From Burkholderia sp. (GTDB taxonomy: Bacteria; Pseudomonadota; Gammaproteobacteria; Burkholderiales; Burkholderiaceae): DNA of 64,000 nucleotides. Positions 23,827 through 32,689 of the stretch are shown piece after piece. The DNA is taken from the NCBI GenBank assembly GCA_040954445.1, contig CP144361.1, positions 248,001 to 312,000 on the forward strand. The letters are read 5' to 3'. The notes beneath the pieces were generated by a model, which saw nothing but the letters and a program-made list of their open reading frames with translations, did not search any database and was not told where the DNA came from. How positions within the stretch are numbered: the first letter of the stretch is position 1; every line of letters begins with the position of its first letter. A program made the position numbers and the translations under genes.

Positions 23827-24744
23827 ATGCTGAAGCAGCGAACCATTAAATCGGTCGTGAAGACCGTCGGCATTGGCGTCCACTCCGGTCGCAAGGTCGA
23901 ACTTACGCTCCGTCCGGCCGCAGCGGACACGGGGATTATTTTCACGCGTGTCGATTTGGCCACGCCGGTCGAGATCCCGGCCAAGCCGCTGGCGGTTGGC
24001 GACACGCGCCTGGCCTCGGTTCTGCAGAAGAACGGCACGCGCGTCTCGACCATCGAGCACTTGATGTCGGCCTGCGCTGGCTTGGGCATCGACAATCTCT
24101 ACGTCGACGTGACGGCTGAGGAAATCCCGATCATGGACGGCAGCGCCGCGTCCTTCGTGTTCTTGATCCAGTCGGCCGGCATCGAGGAGCAGAATGTGCC
24201 GAAGCACTTTATCCAGGTGAAGCGCCGGATTGAGATTCACGACGGCGACAAATTCGCACGGCTTGATCCCTATTTCGGTTTCAAGCTCAAGTTCACCATC
24301 GACTTCCGCCATCCGGCTGTCGACAAGACCGGCCAGGAGCTCGAGGTCGATTTCGCTACCACCTCGTATGTCCGCGAAATCGCGCGAGCTCGTACCTTCG
24401 GCTTCGCGCACGAAGTCGAGATATTGCGCGAGCTCGGTCTCGCACGCGGCGGCAGCATGGACAACGCGATCGTGCTCGACGAGTACCGCATCCTCAACAA
24501 CGAGGGCCTGCGCTACGACGACGAGTTCGTGAAGCACAAGATGCTCGACGCGATCGGCGATCTTTACGTGATCGGCCATCCTCTGCTGGCTTCCTATACG
24601 GCTTGCAAGTCGGGGCACGGTCTGAACAACGCACTACTGTATGAGCTGCTCACGCACGGAGACGCCTATGAGATCGTTACGTTCGACGACCCGCAGGCTG
24701 CGCCATACGGTTTCAGTTTCGATGCGCAGACAGCCTTCGCTTGA
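23827..24744 (+). CDS. lpxC: UDP-3-O-acyl-N-acetylglucosamine deacetylase
   Basis: LpxC is the zinc enzyme that commits to lipid A synthesis. The 305-residue product starts [20 protein letters not shown] and contains [17 protein letters not shown] (zinc His about 79), EIPIMDGSA (about 98-106), [14 protein letters not shown], and [17 protein letters not shown] (zinc His about 238 and Asp about 242), then GHGLNNAL. Length equals E. coli LpxC. The ATG at 23827 is the family start. The frame is intact; a 114-bp palindrome begins 19 bp after the stop. Confidence 0.97.
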   Translation: MLKQRTIKSVVKTVGIGVHSGRKVELTLRPAAADTGIIFTRVDLATPVEIPAKPLAVGDTRLASVLQKNGTRVSTIEHLMSACAGLGIDNLYVDVTAEEIPIMDGSAASFVFLIQSAGIEEQNVPKHFIQVKRRIEIHDGDKFARLDPYFGFKLKFTIDFRHPAVDKTGQELEVDFATTSYVREIARARTFGFAHEVEILRELGLARGGSMDNAIVLDEYRILNNEGLRYDDEFVKHKMLDAIGDLYVIGHPLLASYTACKSGHGLNNALLYELLTHGDAYEIVTFDDPQAAPYGFSFDAQTAFA

Positions 24745-24763
24745 GCGGTTTCGGTAGGTTTTA

Positions 24764-24877
24764 TTGAACAGAAATTTGTTATCTTGAAATCGTAAAAACC
24801 TCCCTCATGTGAGGGGCATGGAAAAACGAAACATGAGTGGCAATTTTTCAATTTCAAGATAACAAATTTCTGTTCAA
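24764..24877. repeat. 114-bp TA-flanked palindrome, copy 3
   Basis: TA at 24762-24763 and 24878-24879. Left arm TTGAACAGAAATTTGTTATC; right arm ends GATAACAAATTTCTGTTCAA, exactly complementary. The core has CCCTCATGTGAGGGGCATGG and ACATGAG. Located just after the lpxC stop, where as RNA it would form a very long hairpin. Confidence 0.92.
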
Positions 24878-24892
24878 TACGAATTTTGGATC

Positions 24893-25179
24893 AATAATGA
24901 CGGATCAGAATATGGCTGACGGTGACACTCTACCAAGATTGCTCGACCAGATTCTGCACCCACGAAGGTGCCGATCATTAGCCAGAGGATACGCCCGGTG
25001 CGGCGTTGCGTAATGTGACGCGGTTGATGCAATTGCCAGTGACACTCGTCGAGAATGGAAGCAAGACAGTGGCTACCACCGACGATCGCTTGCCGAGAAT
25101 GCGATATATCGTTCGGCGTTTTTGCATAAACCAAGAACGAGGACGCAACGGCGTCGTGCTTGATTTATGGAACAACGCC
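24893..25179 (+). mobile_element. Degraded IS903-like fragment plus 65-bp mini-element
   Basis: 24893-25114 holds scraps of the transposase (MTDQNMADGD-like, then RREWKQDSGYHRRSLAENAI-like). 25115-25179 begins GGCGTTTTTGCATAAACC and ends TTGATTTATGGAACAACGCC: two inverted ends with almost nothing between. Confidence 0.7.
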
Positions 25180-25229
25180 CCTGCTTGCCGACAACCGTCA
25201 ACTACGTTGTGAACACTACCCGCTGTCGT

Positions 25230-25365
25230 CTTCGTATTCCAGGATCGATACTATCGCGAATAGCGTCTCGAAAAACTGGCTCCAAATCGACCCCATCAAA
25301 GCTGGTCAGGCAAGCCTCTTGACGCTCTCAGCCTGAGAGCAAAAGCGTGTCTGAACAATCGGATT
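25230..25365 (+). mobile_element. Integrase-core transposase element, 3' end remnant
   Basis: GGATCGATACTATCGCGAAT...GCGTCTCGAAAAACTGGC...CCTCTTGACGCTC...TCTGAACAATCGGATTC. Same end as at 26850-27005, opposite strand. Confidence 0.5.
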
Positions 25366-25396
25366 CTCTACGCCCCTTGGGGCGAAAAACTTCATT

Positions 25397-25804
25397 TTAT
25401 GGTTGCGGTTGCGTTACAAAATCAATCTTATATAAGCCGGCCTGTTGTATCGCTGAAAGCAGATCGGCGACTCGTTCGTACTTCGCTGATCTATCAGCAT
25501 AGAGCTGAATTTCTGGCTGTATTTTCTGTCCAGCCGCTTTTTGGAGTTTTATTTTTAGGTCCGCCTCGTCGACAATTGCTGTATCCCAGTGAATCACGCC
25601 ATCAGAATCGATAGATATCGATACATGAGCGGACTGGACGTCGTTCGGTGCACTGACCGCATGAGGAAGATCAATCTTGACTGCATTAGTAATCGCCGGC
25701 AGCGTTACCATAAATACGATCAATAACACCAACATTACGTCGATTAATGGCGTCATGTTGATTTCATTTATAATTTCATAGTTCTGAGAATCCCATTGTT
25801 TCAA
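25397..25804 (-). CDS. exbD: ExbD-type biopolymer transport protein
   Basis: ExbD works with ExbB and TonB (or as TolR with TolQ) to energise outer-membrane transport. The conserved membrane helix INEINMTPLIDVMLVLLIVF carries the key Asp. About 135 residues follow from a TTG start at 25804, supported by GGAG eight bases upstream and by normal family length; no ATG is available in frame. The C-terminal periplasmic part (IQLYADRSAKYERVADLLSA) is intact. No exbB or tonB is next to it. An IS30-like end motif (25829-25846) lies 25 bp upstream. Confidence 0.88.
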   Translation of the reverse strand: MKQWDSQNYEIINEINMTPLIDVMLVLLIVFMVTLPAITNAVKIDLPHAVSAPNDVQSAHVSISIDSDGVIHWDTAIVDEADLKIKLQKAAGQKIQPEIQLYADRSAKYERVADLLSAIQQAGLYKIDFVTQPQP

Positions 25805-25865
25805 TTTTCGTACTCCGGCGATTTCGATAGCAAAGTGCAACACACCCTGAGGTGTACTGTCAATA

Positions 25866-25887
25866 TTAATCAGAAATTTGTGATTAA
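25866..25887. repeat. 22-bp short form of the TA-flanked palindrome, copy 1
   Basis: Starts TTAATCAG and ends GATTAA, preceded by TA at 25864-25865. The matching TA is found after the 138-bp element inserted at 25888, at 26036-26037 (AATATGCAACAACACC). Confidence 0.7.
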
Positions 25888-26026
25888 GGCGTTGTTGCAT
25901 AAATCGAACGCGAAGACACAATGGCATTGACGGGCATCATTTCAGGCGATACGAATGGATTCGTGGACGAGCAAGGTCTGCAATCCGTTCCATTTCGTCC
26001 TCACCCTCCATTTATGCAACATCGCC
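25888..26026. mobile_element. 138-bp non-autonomous element (MITE138), copy 2
   Basis: GGCGTTGTTGCATAAATCGA to CATTTATGCAACATCGCC, 139 bp. Flanks TGTGATTAA and TCTGATCAA agree at 7 of 9 positions, a worn target duplication. It entered the edge of a 22-bp palindrome. Confidence 0.8.
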
Positions 26027-26197
26027 TCTGATCAATATGCAACAACACCCAAAAACGCCATTCAATCCAGCAGCTCCCAAACGCACCTGCCCCCGTGCTG
26101 CCCATTCCCCGCACGCCTGAACCTGAGACCGAACTAGCCCGCCCATAAAAAAACTACGCAGCGCGATCTCTCGACATGCCGGTCCAGCACCGCTGGT

Positions 26198-26725
26198 TTA
26201 CTTCTGGGCATTTACCACGCCTTCCGAGATTTCCTTGTGGGCGACTTCGATGCCAGCCCAGCCATCAACCTTCACCCACTTGCCCTTCTCGAGCGCCTTG
26301 TATTGTTCGAAGAAGTGTTTGATCTGGTCCTTTAGGGACTTTGGAACGTCGTCCAGCGACTTGATATGGGCTGTCATCGGGCACACCTTGTCGTGCAGCA
26401 CGGCGATCAGCTTGGCATCGACGCCCGACTCGTCGGTCATCTGCAGCATACCGAGTGCGCGCGCACGCACCACCGAGCCGGCTAGCAACGGGAACGGGGT
26501 GATCACCAGCACGTCGACCGGATCGCCGTCGCCCGACAACGTCTTCGGGATGAAGCCGTAGTTGACTGGGTAACGCATGCCGGTGCCGACGAAGCGATCG
26601 ACTACCAGCAGGCCGAGATCCTGATCGGCCTCGTACTTGACCGGGTCGCTTTGCGCAGGAATTTCGATGATGACGTTGAAATCATGTGGCAGATTCTTGC
26701 CGGTCGGAACATTGCTGAAGCTCAT
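26198..26725 (-). CDS. ppa: Inorganic pyrophosphatase (family I)
   Basis: Hydrolyses pyrophosphate to drive biosynthesis. 175 residues from ATG at 26725 (MSFSNVPTGKNLPHDFNVII). Signature GDGDPVDVLV (about 65-74) provides metal-binding Asp; YPVNYGFIPKTL and KWVKVDGW are conserved. Length equals the family. The upstream ATG at 26740 is not needed. Stands alone between a MITE138 and integrase remnant. Confidence 0.97.
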   Translation of the reverse strand: MSFSNVPTGKNLPHDFNVIIEIPAQSDPVKYEADQDLGLLVVDRFVGTGMRYPVNYGFIPKTLSGDGDPVDVLVITPFPLLAGSVVRARALGMLQMTDESGVDAKLIAVLHDKVCPMTAHIKSLDDVPKSLKDQIKHFFEQYKALEKGKWVKVDGWAGIEVAHKEISEGVVNAQK

Positions 26726-26849
26726 GAGCGCTCTCTGCATGACGATGGAAAAATGGGACGGAGCGTAAACGGGGATTGCGCGCCGCGGATAATTGCTAAT
26801 GGATAGCCCATCACTTGTGGTGGAGCCGGTTTCCAGACATGCGTTGCGA

Positions 26850-27005
26850 TCATGCCAGGAGCGTCAAGAGGCGGCCTGATGGGCTTCGAGGGGTGATTTT
26901 TGAAGCCCCAGTTTTTCAAGACGCTATTGGCAATAGTATCGATCTTGGAATGCTACGAAGGTAACATGAACTTCTTCAACGTTTTTGAACCAATGCCCGT
27001 GGATA
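26850..27005 (-). pseudogene. Integrase-core transposase, C-terminal remnant
   Basis: The reverse strand reads IHGHWFKNVEEVHVTFVAFQ, DRYYCQ, a stop, then RLEKLGLQKSPLEAHQAAS and a stop. This is the typical C-terminus of an rve-type transposase (IS3/IS481-like). It is cut at 27006 by a palindrome element. Confidence 0.7.
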
Positions 27006-27070
27006 TTTGTCCACAATTCGTGATCTTGAAATTAACAAATCGACTCTCATGTGATGGGCATGGAAAAATA
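27006..27070. repeat. Truncated 114-bp palindrome, copy 4 (left part)
   Basis: Preceded by TA (27004-27005). Left arm TTTGTCCACAATTCGTGATC, then CTCTCATGTGATGGGCATGG and AAAAATA, where IS903-like copy K starts at 27071 and removes the right arm. Confidence 0.75.
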
Positions 27071-28194
27071 GGCCTTATTGCATAAATCGAGTGAGAGCTG
27101 GTGACTTTGACGCGCAACGGTCGCAGGGCCAGCCTCCTATCAAGTCAGATTCCAGAGTAACTGCCTAATTTTTTCCAAGAAAATGCGCAAGGACATACAC
27201 AAGACAGGTGAGCCGAAGGCACGCTACCGTGTCAGGAATTGGGCGGTCTATAATGAAGGCCTGATCAACCGGGGGAACGTAACAATATGGATAGATGAAG
27301 CCGTCCTTGCCAGAATACCCGAGATGCCATACCCACACGTGGTCGCCCGTGTCTATACGGCGATACGCTGATTCAGGCATTACTTGGCGTGAAGACCGTC
27401 TATCGACTGACCTTGCGCGCCATGCAAGGTTTCACCCAAAGTCTGCGCGATTTGGCCTTCCCGAGCTTGCCGGTGCCGAATTACACCACGCTCTGTCGCC
27501 GGGCAAAAACGCTTGATGTCGAACTGCCGATCCTTCGTGACAATGAACCGATCCATCTGGTTGTCGACAGCACCGGTCTGAAGGTCTATGGAGAAGGTGA
27601 ATGGAAGGTGCGCCAGCACGGCTACTCGAAGCGGCGCACGTGGCGTAAAGTTCATCTCGCGCTCAACGCGAATACAGGTCCAGTGCATGCCGCGCTAATG
27701 ACGAATCAGAATGTAGCTGACGGTGACGCTCTGGCCAAGTTGCTCGACCAGATTCCACGCGAAGAACAAATCGATGTCATCGGCGGTGACGGTGCCTACG
27801 ACACCAAGCCATGCCATGCGGCCATTGCTGCACGCAGTGCTATTCCTTCGATTCCGCCACGCGAGGGTGCCGCTCATTGGCCAGCGGATATGCCCGGTGC
27901 GGCGTGGCGTAATGGCGCGGTTGATGCAATTGCCCGTGACGGTCGTCGAGAATGGAAGCAACACAGTGGCTACCACCGGCGATCGCTTGCCGAGAATGTG
28001 ATGTATCGGTTCAAGACCCTCACCGGCCACTGTCTCTGGCGCGTCACATCGCCGCGCAGGCGACCGAGGTCGCCGTTCGCGTCGGCGTCATCAACCGCAT
28101 GGCGGACCTCGCTCGTCCGCAATCCGTTCGTATCGCCTGAATTATGCCCGTCCGATGCCATGGCGTCCTCACGTTCGATTTATGCAACAACGCC
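27071..28194 (+). mobile_element. IS903-like element copy K, frameshifted
   Basis: Both ends are present (left end GGCCTTATTGCATAAATCGA). Two extra bases near 27323 (CCCGAGATGCC) break the transposase after WIDEAVLARIP, and a lost base near 28040 breaks it again after TLTGHCLW. Otherwise close to the intact copies. Confidence 0.9.
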
Positions 28195-28287
28195 CAGTTA
28201 CTCTGGAATCTGACTTGATAGGAGGCTGGCCCAGCGACCGTTGCGCGTACACGTCAACGGATCTCACCAGATTTATGAAACAACACC
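28195..28287 (-). mobile_element. IS903-like left-end fragment
   Basis: About 93 bp, CAGTTACTCTGGAATCTGAC... to a worn repeat ending CAACACC at 28287. Inverted relative to copy K, which it touches. Confidence 0.75.
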
Positions 28288-28332
28288 ATTCTATTCGCAT
28301 CGAAGAGCTCGATCTGGCGATCCGAGTTCACA

Positions 28333-28539
28333 TCATGCACCGTCACAGTCGAATTCATCGATCCAGTGTGACTGGATCGCCTCGAGGATCTTCTCGCCTG
28401 AACGCGCGTGATCGTCCTCGAAACCTTCAAGCTTGAGGACCCACTGGCGTAGATCGGTGAAGCGGATCGTCTTCGGATCTACGTCAGGAAACTTCTCGGC
28501 GAGCGCAATCGCGATCTCGAGCGAATCGGTCCATTTCAT
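28333..28539 (-). CDS. iscX: Fe-S assembly accessory protein IscX
   Basis: IscX is a small acidic protein that binds IscS and iron and tunes Fe-S cluster assembly. The 68-residue product starts MKWTDSLEIAIALAEKFPDV and contains DPKTIRFTDLRQWV and the C-terminal SGEKILEAIQSHWIDE. The ATG at 28539 has a perfect GGAGGT seven bases upstream. In relatives it is the last isc-operon gene after fdx; here the upstream neighbours are replaced by copy M starting 30 bp away, so its transcription source is uncertain. Confidence 0.93.
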   Translation of the reverse strand: MKWTDSLEIAIALAEKFPDVDPKTIRFTDLRQWVLKLEGFEDDHARSGEKILEAIQSHWIDEFDCDGA

Positions 28540-28568
28540 CTTCGCACCTCCGGAAACGGAGTCAGTGA

Positions 28569-29702
28569 GGCCTTGTTGCATAAATCTGGCGAAAGCTGGT
28601 GACGTTTACGCGCAACGGTCGCGGGGGCAGCCCCCCTATCAAGTCAGATTCCAGAGTAATCTGCCTAATTTTCTCCAAGAAAATGCGCAAGGACATAGAC
28701 AAGAAAAGTGAGCAGAAGGCACGCTGACCATGTCAGGAATTGGGCAGCTTATAATGCAGGCCTGATCAACCGGGGGAACGTGACGATATGGATAGATGAA
28801 GCCATCCTTGCCAGAATACCCGACGCCATACACACACGTGGTCGCCCGTGTTTATACGGCGATGCGCTGATTCAGGCATTACTTGGCGTGCAGACCGTCT
28901 ATCGACTGACGTTGCGCGCCCTGCAAGGTTTCACCCAAAGTCTACGCGATTTGGCCTTCCCAAGCTTGCCGGTGCCGAATTACACCACGCTCTGTCGCCG
29001 GGCAAAAACGCTTGATGTCGAACTGCCGATCTTTCTCGACAACGAACCGATCCATCTGGTTATCGACAGCACCGGTCTGAAGGTCTATGGCGAAGGTGAA
29101 TGGAAGGTGCCGCCAGCACGGCTACTCAAAGCGGCGCACCTGGCGTAAAGTCCATCTCGCGTTCAACGCAAATACGGGTCAAGTACATGCCACGCTAATG
29201 ACGAATCAGAATGTGGCTGACGGTGACGCTCTGGCCAAGTTGCTCGACCAGATTCCACGCGAAGAACCAATCGATATCATCGGCGGTGACGGTGCCTACG
29301 ACACCAAGCCATGCCATTCGGCCATTGCTGCACGCAGTGCTATTCCTCTGCGATTCCGCCACGCAAGGGTGCCGCTCATTGGCCAGCGGATATGCCGGGT
29401 GCGGCGTGGCGTAATCGCGCGGTTGATGCAATTGCCCGTGACATTCGTCGAGAATGGAAGGAAAGGCAGTGGCTACCACCTGCAATCACTTGCCGAGAAT
29501 GCGATGTATATCGGTTCAAGACCCTCACCGGCAACGGTCTCTGGGGCCGTGTCAAATCGACGCGCGGGCGAACGAGGTCGCCGTTCAGGTCGGCGTAATC
29601 AACCGCATGGCGGACCTCGCTCGTCCACAATCCGTTCGTATCGCCTGAAATTATGCCCGCCGATGCCATTGCGTCTTCACGCTCGATTTATGCAACAACG
29701 CC
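28569..29702 (+). mobile_element. IS903-like element copy M, multiply frameshifted
   Basis: Both ends are present. Transposase pieces in at least three frames: MSRRHADHVRNWAAYNAGLI near the start, VADGDALAKLLDQIPREEPI in the middle and NRMADLARPQSVRIA at the end. Flanks AGTCAGTGA and GTTCTGGAA do not match. Confidence 0.88.
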
Positions 29703-29754
29703 GTTCTGGAAAAGCATCGAGAGAGAGCTAAAGGGGGCCGCTTTACTGCTGCGC

Positions 29755-30081
29755 TCAGGCGCTAAATTTCACCAGTTCTCCAGCCTGCTCGCTGGCGTAG
29801 CGCGTAAGTGCCGCGAAGAACTCGTCGCCCGAGCGCGTGTCGCGCCAAGCACCATCGACGTAGCGGTAATGGAAGCCACCCGACTTGGTTGCGATCCAGA
29901 TCTGCTGCATCGGCGACTGAAGATTCACAACAATCTTCGTGCCGTTCTTGAAACTCAGCGTGACGACCCTATCGTTACGGCCCAGATCAATGTCAAGATC
30001 GCCTTCGTTGGCCTCGTCCACGCAGCGCCCGAGGGCCGCCAGGACGGCCTCGGCGCGGGTCAGGTATTCGGTTTCGCTCAT
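29755..30081 (-). CDS. cyaY: Frataxin-like iron-sulfur protein CyaY
   Basis: CyaY binds iron and regulates cysteine desulfurase in Fe-S assembly. 108 residues from ATG at 30081 ([20 protein letters not shown]). Acidic first helix, [20 protein letters not shown] beta strands, and the frataxin signature [14 protein letters not shown] are present, ending with [19 protein letters not shown]. Divergent from lptM-lysA as in relatives, but a palindrome and IS ends now separate them. Confidence 0.94.
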   Translation of the reverse strand: MSETEYLTRAEAVLAALGRCVDEANEGDLDIDLGRNDRVVTLSFKNGTKIVVNLQSPMQQIWIATKSGGFHYRYVDGAWRDTRSGDEFFAALTRYASEQAGELVKFSA

Positions 30082-30108
30082 ACTACAGTTTACCAATTGA
30101 AATATTCA

Positions 30109-30222
30109 ATGAGCCGCAATTTGTGATCTTGAAATTGTAAAATCGTCCCTCATGTGAGGGGCATGGAAAAACGAGACATGAGGGACGATTTTACAATTTC
30201 AAGATCACAAATTGCGGCTCAA
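30109..30222. repeat. 114-bp palindrome, copy 5, in the cyaY upstream region
   Basis: Right side followed by TA at 30223-30224. Left arm ATGAGCCGCAATTTGTGATC, right arm GATCACAAATTGCGGCTCAA. Stem complement is nearly perfect through GTAAAATCGTCCCTCATGT. It lies 28 bp upstream of cyaY, where it would affect its transcription or 5' leader. Confidence 0.9.
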
Positions 30223-30225
30223 TAG

Positions 30226-30535
30226 GAGCGTTGTTGCATAAATCTGGCGAGGGCTGGTGATGTTTACGCGCAACGGTCGGGGTGCTCCCCTTATTATCAA
30301 GTCAAAATCCGGAGTAAATACTCATTTTTTGCCAAGAAAATGCGCAGAGACATACGCAAGAGATGTGAGCCGAAGGCACACATCGTGTCTTCGGCTTACC
30401 TGTCTTGTGTATGTCCTTGCGCATTTTCTTGGCAAAAATAGGCAGTTACTCTGGAATCTGATTTGATAGGGGGCTGGTCCAGTGACCGTTGCGCGTAAAC
30501 GTCAACAGATCTCGCTCCATTTATGCAACAACGCC
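30226..30535. mobile_element. Palindrome of two IS903-like left ends
   Basis: A left end in + orientation (30226-30385, MRRDIRKRCEPKAH-like start) is followed directly by a left end in - orientation ending ATTTATGCAACAACGCC at 30535. No transposase core between them, so it is a ~310-bp inverted repeat. Confidence 0.8.
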
Positions 30536-30603
30536 TCGTATCGTCTGAAATGATGCCCGTCGATACCATTGCATCCTCACGTTCGATTTATGCACAATCG
30601 CCC
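30536..30603 (+). mobile_element. IS903-like right-end fragment
   Basis: TCGTATCGTCTGAAATGATG... to TTTATGCACAATCGCC, about 68 bp. Confidence 0.7.
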
Positions 30604-30733
30604 TCGTCATCAATGATTGGCACTGCCATCTTTAGACTCCTATTTCTTCTACGGCCAAGCTGAACATATCTGCGAGAAAGTAAATAGCCGCCCCCTGCAC
30701 AGGGAATGCAAACTAGCCGTCTTAGGGACGATC

Positions 30734-31009
30734 ATGCGTTTCGTTTTCAAAATGAATTCGATTGTAGCGGCGTTGGCGCTAGCCGGCTGCGGTCAATACG
30801 GCGCACTCAATTTGCCCGTCGTGCCGCCCTTGCCCGCGAAACCGACCGTCGAAACCGTGCCCGATCCCGAAGCTTCCGTCTTGGGTGCCAGCGCAGCGTC
30901 CGGCGCAAAGCCGATCTCCGCCTTCACCGGTACCACGCTACAGCTTGCGCCATCGCTCGCCGCGCCGGCCCAGGCCTTCCCCCGCGCTAAACCCCACCCC
31001 ACTCGATAA
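30734..31009 (+). CDS. lptM: LptM-like small lipoprotein
   Basis: A 91-residue prolipoprotein: MRFVFKMNSIVAALALAGCG gives a lysine, hydrophobic core and lipobox LAGC with the lipidated Cys at 19. The following GQYGALNLP matches the short LptM motif (CGxxGxLYLP), and a Pro/Ala-rich tail follows. LptM helps LptD assemble in the outer membrane. It sits 6 bp before lysA, the arrangement seen in related genomes. Start chosen at the ATG that places the lipobox correctly. Symbol assigned from context and motif. Confidence 0.8.
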   Translation: MRFVFKMNSIVAALALAGCGQYGALNLPVVPPLPAKPTVETVPDPEASVLGASAASGAKPISAFTGTTLQLAPSLAAPAQAFPRAKPHPTR

Positions 31010-31015
31010 TTCTGG

Positions 31016-32284
31016 ATGACTCACCCTGTTTTTGATTACGTGAACGGCATGCTGCATGCCGAGGGCATTCCAACCGACAAGCTCGCCAAACACTTTGGCA
31101 CGCCCCTCTACATCTATTCGCGCGCCGCGCTGACAACCGCCTACAAAGCCTATACGCAGGCCTGCGAGGGCCGCCGAGCCGCAATCCACGTGGCCGTCAA
31201 GGCGAACAGTAACCTCGGCGTGCTCAACGTGTTCGCGCGCCTGGGTGCCGGCTTTGACATCGTCTCGGGCGGCGAGCGCGCGCGTGTGCTGGCAGCTGGC
31301 GGAAAGGCGAAAAACGTGGTGTTTTCAGGCGTCGGCAAGAGTGCTGAGGAAATGCGTATGGCGCTGCAGGCCGGCGTGAAGTGCTTCAACGTCGAGTCGC
31401 TCCCTGAGCTTGACCGTCTCAACGCAGTAGCCGGCTTGCTCAGAAAACGCGCGCCGGTCTCACTGCGCGTGAATCCCGACATCGGCCCGAAAACACATCC
31501 TTACATCTCCACCGGCCTAAAGGCCAACAAGTTTGGGGTGGCCTTCGCCGAGTCGCGTTCCAGCTACCGTGCCGCGGGCGCGCTGCCGAACCTGCAGGTG
31601 GTCGGCATCGACTGCCACATCGGCTCGCAGATCACCGAGTTGAGCCCCCATCTCGACGCGCTCGATAAGGTGCTCGACCTAGTCGAGCAGATCGAGGCCG
31701 ACGGCATCCCGATCCATCACATCAATATCGGCGGCGGCCTGGGCATCACCTACGCCGACGAGACGCCGCCCACGATCGGCGACTTCGTGGCGGCGGTATT
31801 CGGCAGGCTCGATGCGCGCGGCCACGGCCAGCGCGAGGTCTATTTCGAACCGGGCCGCTCGCTGACCGGCAATGCTGGCATCTTGCTGACGCGCGTCGAA
31901 TTCCTCAAGCCGGGCGAGGAGAAGAACTTCGCAATCGTCGACGCGGCCATGAACGACCTGGCGCGCCCGGCCACGTACGAGGCCTATCATGCGATCGTGC
32001 CAGTCAAAGAGCAAAGCGGGCATGCCAGCGCTGTCTATGACGTGGTCGGTCCGGTCTGTGAAAGCGGCGACTGGCTCGGTCGCGAGCGCACGCTGGCGAT
32101 CGCCCCTGGCGAGCTGTTGGCGATCCGCTCGGCTGGTGCCTATGGCTTTGTGATGAGCTCGAACTACAACACGCGCCCGCGCGCGGCCGAAGTGTTGGTC
32201 GACGGTGCCAACGCTTACCTGGTGCGCGCGCGAGAGACCATCGAAAGCTTATTGGGCGGCGAGGCGATCCTACCCGACTCATAA
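31016..32284 (+). CDS. lysA: Diaminopimelate decarboxylase
   Basis: PLP enzyme making lysine from meso-diaminopimelate. 422 residues. The PLP-lysine motif is HVAVKANSN (about 59-67), GFDIVSGGE (about 80-88), the glycine-rich phosphate site HINIGGGLGITY (about 235-246), EPGRSLTGNAG (about 278-288), and the active-site CESGDWLG (about 346-353). Overall length matches relatives. Expressed with lptM and followed by a clear terminator. Frame intact. Confidence 0.97.
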   Translation: MTHPVFDYVNGMLHAEGIPTDKLAKHFGTPLYIYSRAALTTAYKAYTQACEGRRAAIHVAVKANSNLGVLNVFARLGAGFDIVSGGERARVLAAGGKAKNVVFSGVGKSAEEMRMALQAGVKCFNVESLPELDRLNAVAGLLRKRAPVSLRVNPDIGPKTHPYISTGLKANKFGVAFAESRSSYRAAGALPNLQVVGIDCHIGSQITELSPHLDALDKVLDLVEQIEADGIPIHHINIGGGLGITYADETPPTIGDFVAAVFGRLDARGHGQREVYFEPGRSLTGNAGILLTRVEFLKPGEEKNFAIVDAAMNDLARPATYEAYHAIVPVKEQSGHASAVYDVVGPVCESGDWLGRERTLAIAPGELLAIRSAGAYGFVMSSNYNTRPRAAEVLVDGANAYLVRARETIESLLGGEAILPDS

Positions 32285-32310
32285 TAAGAGTCGACATCGA
32301 GATCAAGTGA

Positions 32311-32346
32311 AAAAGCGATGCGAAGAAAAAGACATCGCTTTTTTTC
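32311..32346 (+). terminator. Rho-independent terminator after lysA
   Basis: AAAAGCGATG, a 12-base A-rich loop, then CATCGCTTTTTTTC: a 9-bp stem and seven-T tract 27 bp after the lysA stop. Confidence 0.9.
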
Positions 32347-32369
32347 TTACCTGCCTCTTTCCTGTAGGC

Positions 32370-32640
32370 GGATTCGGTTGTTCAGATACATTTTTACGAT
32401 CAGGTCACTAGCGTCAAGAGACTGGCCAGACTAGCTTTGAGGGGTTATTTACAGCCCAGTTTTTCGAGACGCCATTGGGATGGTATCGATCTTACAACGC
32501 GACGACGGCAGCACGAACCTCTTCAATGTTTTTGAACACATGTCCGTGGATAGCTTGCACCTTCATAGTCCGGTTGAAACACTGGGCGACGCCGGTGGTC
32601 TTGCGGTTCAGCGACGAAGGCGCGACTCTACGCAACGCCC
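32370..32640 (-). pseudogene. Integrase-core transposase, C-terminal remnant
   Basis: The reverse strand reads TTGVAQCFNRTMKVQAIHGH then VFKNIEEVRAAVVAL, a stop and DRYHPNGVSKNW. Better preserved than the 9.4- and 25.2-kb scraps but still broken. The end near 32371 is GGATTCGGTTGTTCAGATAC. Confidence 0.7.
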
Positions 32641-32689
32641 CAAAATTTGATCTGGTTGCGGCAGTCGCTCGATGTGTATTACAAGCCGT

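Noticed and set aside
23406..24095. Reverse frame overlapping the lpxC start
   Set aside because: Runs antisense into lpxC and resembles no known protein; the region before lpxC lacks coding signals.
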